Assembly (NCBI GenBank): GCA_949292985.1
Contig: CASFBF010000010.1
Span: 139,485-203,484, forward strand
From: an uncultured Bacillota bacterium
Lineage (GTDB): Bacteria > Bacillota > Clostridia > Christensenellales > UBA1242
Direction of reading: 5' to 3'
DNA length: 64,000 nucleotides
In this document: positions 8,522 to 15,782 of the stretch, in pieces
How positions within the stretch are numbered: position 1 is the stretch's first letter
Layout of the letters: each line of letters begins with the position of its first letter
Made by a program: the position numbers and the translations under genes
The notes under the pieces: generated by a model
Databases searched by the model: none
The model's input: only the letters and a program-made list of their open reading frames with translations
What the model was told of the DNA's origin: nothing

Positions 8522-10510
8522 TTAAAAGAAACTCGGTCTGCCCAAGATCACCTGATTTCTTTTATCAATATCGTAAAACACTTGCGTTTCATCTAAATAT
8601 TTACTTGTCTTAGGAAGCACAAGTGGTGGATATTGTGTCATTTGTGATGTAGTATGGAACTGCGCCAACTTACATCTTATAGGATTATACCTAAATACTT
8701 TAATTATAGCCTCACCAAAAGGCAAACGACTTAATTCATATGGATCAATTAAAGGCACAACATTTTTCTGAGTTTGAGTGGAAGTTGATTTTGATGAAGA
8801 ATCCTTACCTTCATTCTTTGTAACTTGTTCTTCCTTGCTAATTAACTGAACATTGCCACAACTCTTTGAAAAAGCTTCTCTTGTTGCTGTATCTTCCGAA
8901 CCTAAGAAAATTTGAATGTTAAAGTTGCCCTTAATTGTTTCTGCTGTATCTTTCCCATATTTTGTATCCAACTGAGTAAAAGATTGAACAACAATTTCAA
9001 AAAATATATTTCTTGAACGAGAAACCGTAACCATTGTTGCAAAGTCCTGAATAACAGGCAAATTACCAAACTCATCTAGCAGAAAATAAACATGTCGTGG
9101 AAGTTTTTGCCTAGGATATTTATTTGCCACATCAACAAGAGTTCTATATAACTGTGAAATGCAAATCGTCGCAAGCGGATGTCTTTCTTTTTTATGGTCA
9201 GGAATTTTAATAAAGAAAGCAGTAGGTTTTTCAACAAATTTATTGAAATCTATATCAGTCCCGCTTGTAGCATAACAAATTCCCATATCTTCCATAAGTT
9301 TTGAAATTTTGCCAGCCAACACACTGAGATATGATTTTGTGGTTGAAACAGCACTATCAATAACAGGCGAAGTTAAACCTGTAACTGTTGAAGTTTTACT
9401 TCTTCCTGCACAAAATCTTCTTATAGAATTAAAAGGATTATCTGGGTCATTATCACGCTTATTCGCAATTTTATAAAGGTTATAAAAATTAAATTGATCT
9501 TTTCTCAGTTTATTTTCGCCAAGTCTTGGATCAACAGAATCTTCCAGCATGGCAACCATAACCCCATAAAGAAAATCTTGTGCTCCCTGTTCCCAAATTG
9601 TATCGTTACTGTTTTGTGAAACTGGGCATACAGCCGCGGCTATACCTCTTAAATCAAACATAGCCTCATTAACCATTCTTTGTTTTGCTGCGGTTATTTC
9701 TCTATTAAGTTCCTCTTCGTTAGGATAGGCAACGCCATTGAACTCAAACCAACTGTCGCCATATTCAACGCCATATAAAGATTCTTTGCCTGCTTGGGCT
9801 GGTGTGCAACCCGAATATTTTTTTGCCTCTTTTGCCAAATTTAACGCTTTATTATAAATCAAAAAGGCCCTTTCCATCGGATTCCATCTTGAAGATGAGT
9901 ATGGATCATCAAGGTCGTAGATTTGAACATCATAACCTTCTTCAATAAGTGCTCTTGCATGCTTAGCATACAATTCACCTTTTGGGTCTGCCAGCACTAA
10001 CGATGGCTTTTCGGCAGTATGAGCAAAAATTCTAACTGCCGGATCAATGAGCATAGTAGTTTTACCTGTTCCCGTTGTACCTATAACCAAAGCGTGCATT
10101 TCATCTTTCATGGTTACCTCATATTTAGAGCCAACCTTTTCATTTCTTAAAATCATTCCTGTGTTTTTAAGAGCAGGCAAACTATTCCAAGTTTGGTTAA
10201 TTAAAAACTTATCAGCAAGAATTTGTTCATGGGACATAAAACCTGAATCGTAATGTAACGCAAACTCTTGCCCAGAAGCAGTTTTACCTGTTTTAGCAGC
10301 ATCTGGAATGGATTTTTTAGGTCTAAAATAAATACCAAGGCAAAATCCTGCAATAGCACCAACGCCAAGCCCTATCCATGCATATCTATCTACAAGCAAA
10401 CTTATATCCCATGCCGTTGTCTGTGAGTATGCAATGCCCACACCTACACCATATCCTATTACCAAACAGATTATTGTCCAAATAATTACAATTTTTATAG
10501 TTTTTTTCAT
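8522..10510 (-). CDS. VirD4/TraG-like type IV coupling protein
   Basis: This 662-residue P-loop ATPase of the VirD4/TraG family couples DNA or protein substrates to a type IV secretion channel. Two N-terminal membrane helices (about 5-27 and 40-60) are followed by Walker A GTTGTGKTT (about 145), the segment LADPKGELY and Walker B VYFLLDEFGNLP, all diagnostic. The ATG at 10510 follows GAGGGG; the ORF extends upstream to an ATG at 10540, but that lacks a site. It resembles the coupling proteins of Firmicute integrative conjugative elements. No relaxase, VirB4 or VirB6 gene accompanies it, and its flanks look chromosomal. It is therefore either an orphan or part of a system dispersed through the genome; pilin-like genes lie at 19-20 kb. 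Confidence 0.92.
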   Translation of the reverse strand: MKKTIKIVIIWTIICLVIGYGVGVGIAYSQTTAWDISLLVDRYAWIGLGVGAIAGFCLGIYFRPKKSIPDAAKTGKTASGQEFALHYDSGFMSHEQILADKFLINQTWNSLPALKNTGMILRNEKVGSKYEVTMKDEMHALVIGTTGTGKTTMLIDPAVRIFAHTAEKPSLVLADPKGELYAKHARALIEEGYDVQIYDLDDPYSSSRWNPMERAFLIYNKALNLAKEAKKYSGCTPAQAGKESLYGVEYGDSWFEFNGVAYPNEEELNREITAAKQRMVNEAMFDLRGIAAAVCPVSQNSNDTIWEQGAQDFLYGVMVAMLEDSVDPRLGENKLRKDQFNFYNLYKIANKRDNDPDNPFNSIRRFCAGRSKTSTVTGLTSPVIDSAVSTTKSYLSVLAGKISKLMEDMGICYATSGTDIDFNKFVEKPTAFFIKIPDHKKERHPLATICISQLYRTLVDVANKYPRQKLPRHVYFLLDEFGNLPVIQDFATMVTVSRSRNIFFEIVVQSFTQLDTKYGKDTAETIKGNFNIQIFLGSEDTATREAFSKSCGNVQLISKEEQVTKNEGKDSSSKSTSTQTQKNVVPLIDPYELSRLPFGEAIIKVFRYNPIRCKLAQFHTTSQMTQYPPLVLPKTSKYLDETQVFYDIDKRNQVILGRPSFF

Positions 10511-10540
10511 TTTCCCCTCTACACAAAGATAGTATATCAT

Positions 10541-10620
10541 AATTGTTCAAAAATTAAAAATATTATAAAAGAAAAATGAAATTTTTATCAAAAATAAAGG
10601 AAAATCGATAGTGAACAATT
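10541..10620. repeat. 9-bp inverted repeat between VirD4-like gene and tRNA-Arg
   Basis: AATTGTTCA (10541-10549) and TGAACAATT (10612-10620) are perfect inverted copies 62 bases apart, just upstream of the VirD4 promoter region. They may be regulator sites; chance in AT-rich DNA is not excluded. Confidence 0.35.
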
Positions 10621-10649
10621 TAATACTATAAAGTTTATTATAAATTCAC

Positions 10650-10678
10650 TTGAAAAAAACATTAAAAAAGCATATAAT
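10650..10678 (+). promoter_or_regulatory. Promoter of tRNA-Arg
   Basis: TTGAAA (10650-10655), a 17-base spacer and TATAAT (10673-10678) lie 23 bases before the mature tRNA 5' end. Confidence 0.8.
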
Positions 10679-10701
10679 TTTTACATATAAATTTAAAATA
10701 T

Positions 10702-10776
10702 GCTCTCGTGGTGTAATGGATAGCACAATGGTCTTCGGAACCATTTGTTCGGGTTCGAGTCCTGACGGGAGCACCA
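10702..10776 (+). tRNA. tRNA-Arg, anticodon TCG, CCA encoded
   Basis: The acceptor stem GCTCTCG pairs with CGGGAGC. The D-arm closes GTGT with GCAC. The anticodon arm is ATGGT-CTTCGGA-ACCAT, so positions 34-36 are TCG (Arg, CGA and related codons). The T-arm TCGGG-TTCGAGT-CCTGA is complete. The discriminator A and CCA are encoded. Its 3' 34 bases begin the 40-bp repeat found again at 11890-11929. Confidence 0.95.
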
Positions 10777-10782
10777 AAATTT
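10743..10782. repeat. Left copy of 40-bp direct repeat (putative attL) in tRNA-Arg 3' end
   Basis: Identical over 40 bases to 11890-11929, starting in the anticodon-arm 3' side of the tRNA and running 6 bases past the CCA. Confidence 0.9.
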
Positions 10783-10850
10783 AAAAAACATTGTGACTTT
10801 TTATCATTGATAGCAATTTTTACATAACAAATATTTTTACTTTAAATAAA

Positions 10851-10878
10851 AAACCTCTAATTTAAATTAAAGGTTTAT
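10851..10878 (-). terminator. Terminator of the micro-island gene
   Basis: AAACCT and AGGTTT enclose a second inner palindrome AATTTAAATT; on the minus strand a T6 run follows. It sits 30 bases after the stop of the island gene. Confidence 0.65.
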
Positions 10879-10907
10879 ATTTATTTTGTTGTAAAAGTGT
10901 ATTAACA

Positions 10908-11786
10908 TTATATAATTTCATATCCTAAATTGCGGTAAACCTCTTCCAACACATCAATCTCTTTGTATTCTCTAGATCCAAAAGCGACACCTTGAGTTCT
11001 TGATGTTTGTTCTTTCAACTTGCCTAGCAAAGCATCAAACGTATATGTTTGTTCATTAATAATTGATGTTTTATAAATATCAATTTGTTTATTAGTCCTT
11101 AAATCACAGCCGTATAATCTCATTTCTGAAACATCTTCTATAGCAATATTTGAAAGATTTTTTTCATCGGTTTCCATTGTAAACATTGAAAAACTATAAA
11201 TTTCGTTAATATATTGATCCATATTCAATTGTTGTAAAGTAACACCTTCTTTTTGTTCAAATCCGACTATACTTTTATCTAATATTATATTGATTTGATA
11301 AGTATCTTTTTCAACTGGTGCTATATCCACAATTATAGTAACCGTTGTTTGACTATTAAAATCATGAATGTTTATGTAAGCACAATTATTACCAAATTCA
11401 TAATAAAGACCCATCGTACCTGTATATTGATAATCATTATATCTATAAGTTGCATTCGAAATGTAATATTGACCTGCCATAACATCTGGATGTAATAATG
11501 TGTATTTGCTTAAATAAATCCAAGATTTTATAAAATCTTCTTGGCCATTATAATCCATGTAATCTTTATCATAAATTTCTTCATTACTTGATGCTTTTAC
11601 AGAATTAGTGTTTGTTGTATTTGTCCAGCCAGCACTATAACAAAATTTATCTAAAATTTCAACCACATCTTTATTGGTTATAGTCGCAGTTTCGTTTGTT
11701 TTTTGAGAGTTCCCTATAAAATACCCCCCAACACCTGCGCCGAAAACTAATATTAAAATCAAAAATATAAAAAGAAATTTTTTCAT
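10908..11786 (-). CDS. Secreted or membrane-anchored protein of unknown function (island cargo)
   Basis: This 292-residue protein has an N-terminal hydrophobic segment (MKKFLFIFLILILVFGAG...), with no lipobox Cys, suggesting a signal anchor or uncleaved signal. The remaining ~265 residues are predicted extracellular, rich in Tyr/Asp/Asn and without Cys pairs. I do not recognise a domain. AGGAGAGG precedes the ATG. It is the only gene between the two tRNA-derived repeats, so it is the sole candidate cargo. A host-interaction or immunity role would be speculation. Confidence 0.65.
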   Translation of the reverse strand: MKKFLFIFLILILVFGAGVGGYFIGNSQKTNETATITNKDVVEILDKFCYSAGWTNTTNTNSVKASSNEEIYDKDYMDYNGQEDFIKSWIYLSKYTLLHPDVMAGQYYISNATYRYNDYQYTGTMGLYYEFGNNCAYINIHDFNSQTTVTIIVDIAPVEKDTYQINIILDKSIVGFEQKEGVTLQQLNMDQYINEIYSFSMFTMETDEKNLSNIAIEDVSEMRLYGCDLRTNKQIDIYKTSIINEQTYTFDALLGKLKEQTSRTQGVAFGSREYKEIDVLEEVYRNLGYEII

Positions 11787-11889
11787 TAGCCTCTCCTATT
11801 ATTTAATTTAAGTATAAATTATTTTATTTGTAAAGTCAAGAAAAAAAATCTTTGTTATCATAAAAAATAATTACCAAACTCGTTTTTAT

Positions 11890-11929
11890 ATTTGTTCGGG
11901 TTCGAGTCCTGACGGGAGCACCAAAATTT
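11890..11929. repeat. Right copy of 40-bp direct repeat (putative attR, tRNA-Arg 3' fragment)
   Basis: Exact copy of 10743-10782. The upstream bases do not complete a tRNA, so this is a fragment and not a second tRNA gene. Confidence 0.9.
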
Positions 11930-11976
11930 GTTAAAATAAAAAAACAACTTGCAAATTAGCGAAACTTTCAGCCATG

Positions 11977-12168
11977 TTACTTAATTCGGTTTCCGTTTGC
12001 ATCAGTAAAAGTTCCACACAAAAGCATAACAAAATCAACTAGTGCACCTATACCTAATAACCCACCTGTAAAAAGATAAAGTAATCCCGTGCCAATCTTG
12101 CCGACAGCAAATCTATGAATTCCAAGCATTCCGAAAAAGAAAGCAACCACAGCCAATATCCATCTCAT
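11977..12168 (-). CDS. TM2-domain membrane protein
   Basis: This 63-residue protein consists only of a TM2 domain: helix LAVVAFFFGMLGIHRFAVGK, the conserved G-x-H-R-F-Y/A-x-G-K turn, then helix LLYLFTGGLLGIGALVDFV and a D-x-x-M/L end. TM2 proteins are small two-helix membrane proteins of unknown role. The upstream ribosome site is weak (AGAAG). It lies just outside the right repeat of the micro-island. Confidence 0.88.
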   Translation of the reverse strand: MRWILAVVAFFFGMLGIHRFAVGKIGTGLLYLFTGGLLGIGALVDFVMLLCGTFTDANGNRIK

Positions 12169-12213
12169 AATTTACTTCTAAAAAATAGTATGGCTGGAAT
12201 TAAATAAATTATT

Positions 12214-12247
12214 AAAGCCCCTCATAACGAAAGTTCGTGAGAGGCTT
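12214..12247 (-). terminator. Terminator overlapping the 3' end of the Spo0A-like gene
   Basis: AAGCC...GGCTT closes a hairpin with an inner ACGA/TCGT stem; the TGA stop of the gene sits in the 3' arm of the minus transcript. Confidence 0.6.
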
Positions 12248-12719
12248 TTTTTATTAAAAATATTTTCGATGGATTTAAAATTACATTTACTTTTAAAGTT
12301 CGTTTAAAACATTTCCTTTGCTTTTCTCGACGCAAAATTAACTTGTTTAATTGTATAAAATGTTTTTCTGCCAATAGCGAAATAAATGTTGTGAGATGTG
12401 GTTTTTCATAAGGTTTTAAATATTTTATTCCAAGCACATCGTTAACTTTGCAAATATTTCCATCAAAATAAACCGCATCTAAACTATGTCTACAAGCCTT
12501 TTCTATGTTTGCTGGTTTTGTATTGTAAAACTCTGCAACCTTAGTAAATACTTTTGAACTTATGGAAGATAAATTTTTGCTGTCTTGAACTGCGAAAAAG
12601 ATTGCATGACACATATAGGTATAAGCTTTTGAATTTTTACAAAAGCCTATCAGAGCCAAGTCGTTTGCAATACTGTTTAAACAAACCATATCTAAATTTG
12701 TTTTACAAACTCTGTTCAT
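12222..12719 (-). CDS. Stand-alone Spo0A C-terminal-type DNA-binding protein
   Basis: This 165-residue protein matches the sporulation regulator Spo0A effector domain. It has helices LNSIANDLALIGFCKNSKAY and YTYMCHAIFFAVQ, then VFTKVAEFYNTKPANIEKAC, RHSLDAVYFDGN and a closing KPHLTTFISLLAEK. The pattern Y-N-T-x-P-x-x-I/V-E-x-A-x-R-H is diagnostic. There is no receiver domain, so phosphorelay control is absent; it may bind 0A-box-like sites constitutively or in competition with full Spo0A. The C-terminus adds about 35 basic residues. ATG 12719 after GGGAG is preferred to the upstream TTG at 12731. A function in sporulation is inferred only. Confidence 0.75.
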   Translation of the reverse strand: MNRVCKTNLDMVCLNSIANDLALIGFCKNSKAYTYMCHAIFFAVQDSKNLSSISSKVFTKVAEFYNTKPANIEKACRHSLDAVYFDGNICKVNDVLGIKYLKPYEKPHLTTFISLLAEKHFIQLNKLILRREKQRKCFKRTLKVNVILNPSKIFLIKKASHELSL

Positions 12720-12819
12720 CTTATCTCCCAAGAAAACTATTTCAGTTTAACGCATACATAACTTTTTTCAAAATAGTTTTATATGTATATTTTGTCGAAT
12801 TTTTTATTTATTAAGGTGC

Positions 12820-12854
12820 TTGCGAAATATTAAAAAAACTGCTACAATAAATAT
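12820..12854 (+). promoter_or_regulatory. Promoter giving a leaderless mRNA (engB)
   Basis: TTGCGA (12820-12825), spacer 17, TACAAT (12843-12848), then exactly 6 bases to the ATG at 12855. No Shine-Dalgarno site is present. Confidence 0.72.
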
Positions 12855-13436
12855 ATGTTAATTAAACAAGCAGTATACTTAACAAGTGTTGTTGACAAAA
12901 AAAATCTCATCGATGATGAGAAGCCTGAATTCGCCTTTGTTGGCAGAAGCAATGTCGGTAAAAGCAGTATTATAAATAATTTAACAGGCAAAAAAAATTT
13001 GGCTAAAACATCTTCCACTCCTGGGCACACAAGAATGATAAATTATTTTAATATTAATAATGGTGAGTTTAGGTTTGTAGATTTGCCAGGATATGGCTTT
13101 CACAAGGCAGGCAAAAAAAATCAAAACATGTGGGCAGATTTAATAGAAGATTATCTATTAAACAGTGAATGTTTAAAAACTGTTTTTATGCTGGTTGATA
13201 GCAAAATAGTTCCCACCCAACTTGACCAAGTTATGTGTAAATTTTTATTAGAAACTGGCAGAAATTTTATGGTTATAGCCACAAAAGCAGATAAATTATC
13301 AAAAGCCAAACAACAACAGGCAAAAAAACAAATTGCATCAACGCTTGGAATTAGAGAAGACATTATCGTTTTCCACAGCAGTGAAAATTCACAAGGAAAA
13401 GAACAAATTTTAAACTATATTGAAAATTTAATTTAA
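12855..13436 (+). CDS. engB: Ribosome biogenesis GTPase EngB/YsxC
   Basis: EngB (YsxC/YihA) is an essential small GTPase for assembly of the large ribosomal subunit. The 193-residue protein shows G1 GRSNVGKSS (about 31-39), G2 TPGHT, G3 DLPGYG, G4 TKAD and G5-like HSSE. The length is typical. The ATG directly follows a promoter with a 6-base gap, so the mRNA is expected to be leaderless. The next gene has its own -10 box overlapping the end of this region. Confidence 0.96.
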   Translation: MLIKQAVYLTSVVDKKNLIDDEKPEFAFVGRSNVGKSSIINNLTGKKNLAKTSSTPGHTRMINYFNINNGEFRFVDLPGYGFHKAGKKNQNMWADLIEDYLLNSECLKTVFMLVDSKIVPTQLDQVMCKFLLETGRNFMVIATKADKLSKAKQQQAKKQIASTLGIREDIIVFHSSENSQGKEQILNYIENLI

Positions 13437-13460
13437 CAAATAAAAAACAGCGTGCGGGTC

Positions 13461-13472
13461 TATAATATTATT
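13461..13472 (+). promoter_or_regulatory. TATAAT box 6 bases before ATG (leaderless DedA-like gene)
   Basis: TATAAT (13461-13466) is followed by 6 bases and ATG 13473. No convincing -35 is seen at 16-18 bases; TTTAAC at 13432 is too far. No ribosome site. Confidence 0.55.
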
Positions 13473-14195
13473 ATGCAAAAAACCTCGCATGCTAGATTTT
13501 GGAAAAAAATATTAAGAAGTTTGATTGTTTTTGGTGCAATCGCGCTTTTTCTTTTACTAATTTATTTTGTTTTAGTTTGGACTGGGCTTTGGGAAAGTTT
13601 AAACTCAGTTGAAAAATTGAGAACTTTAATTTTAGATTTAGGGTTTTGGGGACGAATTACTTTTGTATTCTTACAATTCTTGCAAGTTACTTTTGTTCCA
13701 ATACCTTCCACCATACTTACTATCGGCGGGGCAATAATATACGGACCATTGCAAGGCGGACTGCTAAGTTTATCTGGAATTTTACTGGGAAGCACATTGG
13801 CATTTTTGCTAGGAAGAAAGTTCGGTCGCAAACTTGTCTGTTTCATGGTTGGTGAAGAAACCTGTCAAAAGTGGGTTAAATTTCTTTCTCGTGCGAAATA
13901 TTCTTTTTTTATCATGATGCTTTTGCCTGTTTTCCCCGATGATGTTTTGTGCTTGATTGCTGGTTTAACTGACATGAGTTGGGCATTTTTTGTGATTACA
14001 AATCTTATTACCCGCCCTATCGGTATTTTTACTACAAGTTATTTGGGAAGCGGAGAACTAATTCCTTATCATGGCTGGGGACTTATAGTTTGGGCTATCA
14101 TACTGATCGTTGCCATAATTTTAATGTGGTTAGTTACAAAATATCAGGAAAATATTGAAAACTATATCTTAAAGATGTTTAAAAAGAAAAAATAA
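13473..14195 (+). CDS. TVP38/TMEM64 (VTT/DedA-type) membrane protein
   Basis: This 240-residue protein has about six hydrophobic segments. The VTT-domain core is visible: VFLQFLQVTFVPIPSTILTI, then GGAIIYGPLQGGLLSLSGIL, then GSTLAFLLGRKFGRK, with later PVFPDDVLCLIAGLTDMSW. Proteins of this fold act in lipid scrambling or envelope homeostasis. ATG 13473 is chosen because a TATAAT box ends 6 bases before it; the GTG at 13452 lies upstream of that box and would not be transcribed from it. The gene ends at a symmetrical terminator. Confidence 0.85.
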   Translation: MQKTSHARFWKKILRSLIVFGAIALFLLLIYFVLVWTGLWESLNSVEKLRTLILDLGFWGRITFVFLQFLQVTFVPIPSTILTIGGAIIYGPLQGGLLSLSGILLGSTLAFLLGRKFGRKLVCFMVGEETCQKWVKFLSRAKYSFFIMMLLPVFPDDVLCLIAGLTDMSWAFFVITNLITRPIGIFTTSYLGSGELIPYHGWGLIVWAIILIVAIILMWLVTKYQENIENYILKMFKKKK

Positions 14196-14222
14196 AAAGA
14201 CGAATTCATTCGTCTTTTTTTT
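14190..14222. terminator. Bidirectional terminator
   Basis: AAAAGACGAAT and ATTCGTCTTTT pair around a 2-base loop with T and A runs on the two sides, between convergent genes and overlapping the end of the minus gene. Confidence 0.85.
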
Positions 14223-14970
14223 CTTCTATATCATCTTTTCCTTTGTCTTTTAAACTTTCTTTAAATGCTTTTCGGTCAAATTTATGATTTGGATCTTTCG
14301 GTTTCAACAACCTTTGTGCAATTTCAAATCGACTTTCCTTATAAATTAAAAGTTCTTTACATCTTGTTTCAATAGCATTTAACACTTCATCTGACTCTTT
14401 TTTGAAATTAGCATCGTTTGGCAAAGTTACTGTTGCGCCATTGCGCTTAACTTTCTTCCCATTTATTAAATCTTTGTAAGTTACTTTCTCAAACACCAAA
14501 GTGCCTTTCATGCCTGAGCCACTTGCTAGTTCATATAAATTTCCTTTAATTTTTATTTCATATTTTGGGATTGTTTGTTTAACTACTTCTACAAGGTCAA
14601 TAGTAAAAATGTTCGCAAAAGCGTTGTTAATTGCTGATGCTATTTGTAAAGGATAATCTTTTGGAGATTCGTTACCATTACATTCTGCCAAATAAAATTT
14701 TTGACTAGGTTTTCTTAATTCAGTTGGCAAATATGAAAGTTTGCGCACTTTAAAAAATACTCTACCTTCCTCAAATTGTTTACTTAAAACTAAGCCAACA
14801 CCAGACAAAAGATTATTTGGCGTGTCATATATTATTTCTTTACCATTAACTTTTCTGTCAAAATAAATGCGATAAAAAGCCAATTCTCTATCTAATTTTT
14901 CAAGAATTTGCTTTTCATTATTTCTAATCATGTCGTAGTGTACTTTCACACCTGAAATTTCGGTTGGCAT
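14206..14970 (-). CDS. CYTH-like (triphosphate tunnel) protein
   Basis: This 254-residue protein has YDTPNNLLSGVGLVLSKQFE followed by GRVFFKVRKL, which resembles the CYTH strand pair Y-F/Y-D-T-x-x-x-x-L-x-x-x-G-x-x-L-R-x-R. A later KYEIKIKGNLYELASGSGM and LVFEKVTYKD resemble the second half of the tunnel. CYTH enzymes bind organic or inorganic triphosphates. The classical N-terminal E-x-E-x-K is not clear (EKLDRELAFYRIYFDRK occupies that place), so activity is uncertain. ATG 14970 with AGGAG 6 bases upstream is preferred over the TTG at 14976. The C-terminal tail is highly charged. Confidence 0.55.
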   Translation of the reverse strand: MPTEISGVKVHYDMIRNNEKQILEKLDRELAFYRIYFDRKVNGKEIIYDTPNNLLSGVGLVLSKQFEEGRVFFKVRKLSYLPTELRKPSQKFYLAECNGNESPKDYPLQIASAINNAFANIFTIDLVEVVKQTIPKYEIKIKGNLYELASGSGMKGTLVFEKVTYKDLINGKKVKRNGATVTLPNDANFKKESDEVLNAIETRCKELLIYKESRFEIAQRLLKPKDPNHKFDRKAFKESLKDKGKDDIEEKKDE

Positions 14971-15065
14971 AAACAACTCCTACTTAATCATTTTACACAA
15001 TTTTATTTTATTTTGCAAATGTTTGAAAGCGTTTTAAAGTGGCTATAATTATTTGGGAGGAAATT

Positions 15066-15653
15066 ATGGTAGATTTTTCACAAAGCGTAACAAAAGAAAA
15101 TTTAGCCAGAGCATTTGCCGCAGAATGCCAAGACGGAGCAAGATATCAATTTATGGCGAAAGATGCCAAGCAAAATCAAATGAATTATGTTTCTACAATA
15201 TTAAAAATGTTAGCAAAAAATGAGATGGCTCACGCAAAAATGTTTTATCAACATATAATTGACAATTTACAAAGTAAAAATGGGAACATAAATATTGAAG
15301 CAGGATTTCCTTTTAAAGAATCCGAACTAAAATCTTCTCTGAAAGAAGCTTCTCAAATTGAAGAATATGAAAGCGAAAACATTTACCCCGCATTTGCAAA
15401 AATAGCAAAAGATGAAGGATTTAACGATATTGCACAAACTTTTCATAAAGTTGCGGAAGTTGAAAAAGTTCACAACCAAAAATTAGCAATGTTAAATGAT
15501 ATGTTTAACAAAAAAACTATTTATAAGTCTCAAACACCTAAACAATATGAATGTTCAAACTGTGGTCATAGAGAATACAAAAAAGAAGCATGGAAAACCT
15601 GCCCTCTATGTAATTATCCACAGGGATATGTAATTATAAATTTTGAAGAATAA
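15066..15653 (+). CDS. Rubrerythrin
   Basis: This 195-residue peroxide-reducing protein protects anaerobes. The N-terminal ferritin-like four-helix domain has the di-iron ligands in AAECQDGARYQFMA, KNEMAHAKMF, EEYESENIYPAFAKIAKDEG and EVEKVHNQKL. The C-terminal rubredoxin-like domain has YECSNCGH and CPLCNYP, the Fe(Cys)4 site. ATG 15066 follows GGGAGG; the GTG at 15039 lies upstream of both the ribosome site and the TATAAT box (15044-15049). A cloverleaf element begins 9 bases after the stop. Confidence 0.95.
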   Translation: MVDFSQSVTKENLARAFAAECQDGARYQFMAKDAKQNQMNYVSTILKMLAKNEMAHAKMFYQHIIDNLQSKNGNINIEAGFPFKESELKSSLKEASQIEEYESENIYPAFAKIAKDEGFNDIAQTFHKVAEVEKVHNQKLAMLNDMFNKKTIYKSQTPKQYECSNCGHREYKKEAWKTCPLCNYPQGYVIINFEE

Positions 15654-15662
15654 TTTACATGG

Positions 15663-15735
15663 GGCTTGACGCCTCGGCTTCGCCGAGACATGCGCCTTAC
15701 GGCGCATTTCGCACTGTTGTGCGAAACGTCAAGCC
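15663..15735. repeat. Cloverleaf element 1 (four-way junction of perfect stems)
   Basis: The outer stem GGCTTGACG (15663-15671) pairs with CGTCAAGCC (15727-15735). Inside are three hairpins side by side: CTCGGC/GCCGAG (15673-15687), ATGCGCC/GGCGCAT (15690-15707) and TTCGCAC/GTGCGAA (15708-15725). Only about four bases at the junction are unpaired. It is GC-rich in an AT-rich background. The shape is the same as the element at 18722-18798, but the sequence is unrelated. Confidence 0.9.
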
Positions 15736-15747
15736 ACTTCGTTGAAT

Positions 15748-15781
15748 AAAAAAACCTCTTCAAACAGAAGAGGTTTTTTTT
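15748..15781. terminator. Bidirectional terminator between rubrerythrin and HU genes
   Basis: AACCTCTTC and GAAGAGGTT pair around ~5 bases, with A-run and T-run flanks; it serves both convergent genes. Confidence 0.88.
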
Positions 15782-15782
15782 C

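Larger units (their letters stand above)
10743..11929. mobile_element. tRNA-Arg-bounded micro-island without integrase
   Basis: A 40-bp direct repeat consisting of the tRNA-Arg 3' part plus AAATTT bounds this segment (10743-10782 and 11890-11929). This is the geometry of tyrosine-recombinase integration into a tRNA gene: the intact tRNA on one side and a displaced 3' fragment on the other. The interior of about 1.1 kb holds one gene (10908-11786, minus) and no integrase, excisionase or origin. It could be a decayed island, or a minimal passenger mobilised in trans. The boundaries are seen directly; the mobility is inferred. Confidence 0.7.

Noticed and set aside
11890-11929. Second tRNA-Arg gene
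   Set aside because: Only the T-arm, acceptor 3' strand and CCA are present; the 5' half is missing, so it is a displaced fragment.
12214-12253. Plus-strand terminator with T7
   Set aside because: No plus-strand gene ends nearby; the T7 lies inside the coding end of the minus gene, so the hairpin is assigned to that gene.
13452-13472. Upstream GTG start for the DedA-like protein
   Set aside because: It lies upstream of the TATAAT box and lacks a ribosome site; ATG 13473 fits better.
15039-15065. Upstream GTG start for rubrerythrin
   Set aside because: It precedes the TATAAT box and the GGGAGG site; the family N-terminus starts at 15066.
15663-15735. tRNA or tmRNA identity for cloverleaf 1
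   Set aside because: No T-loop TTCGA, no anticodon-type 7-base loop and no CCA; loops are 3-4 bases.
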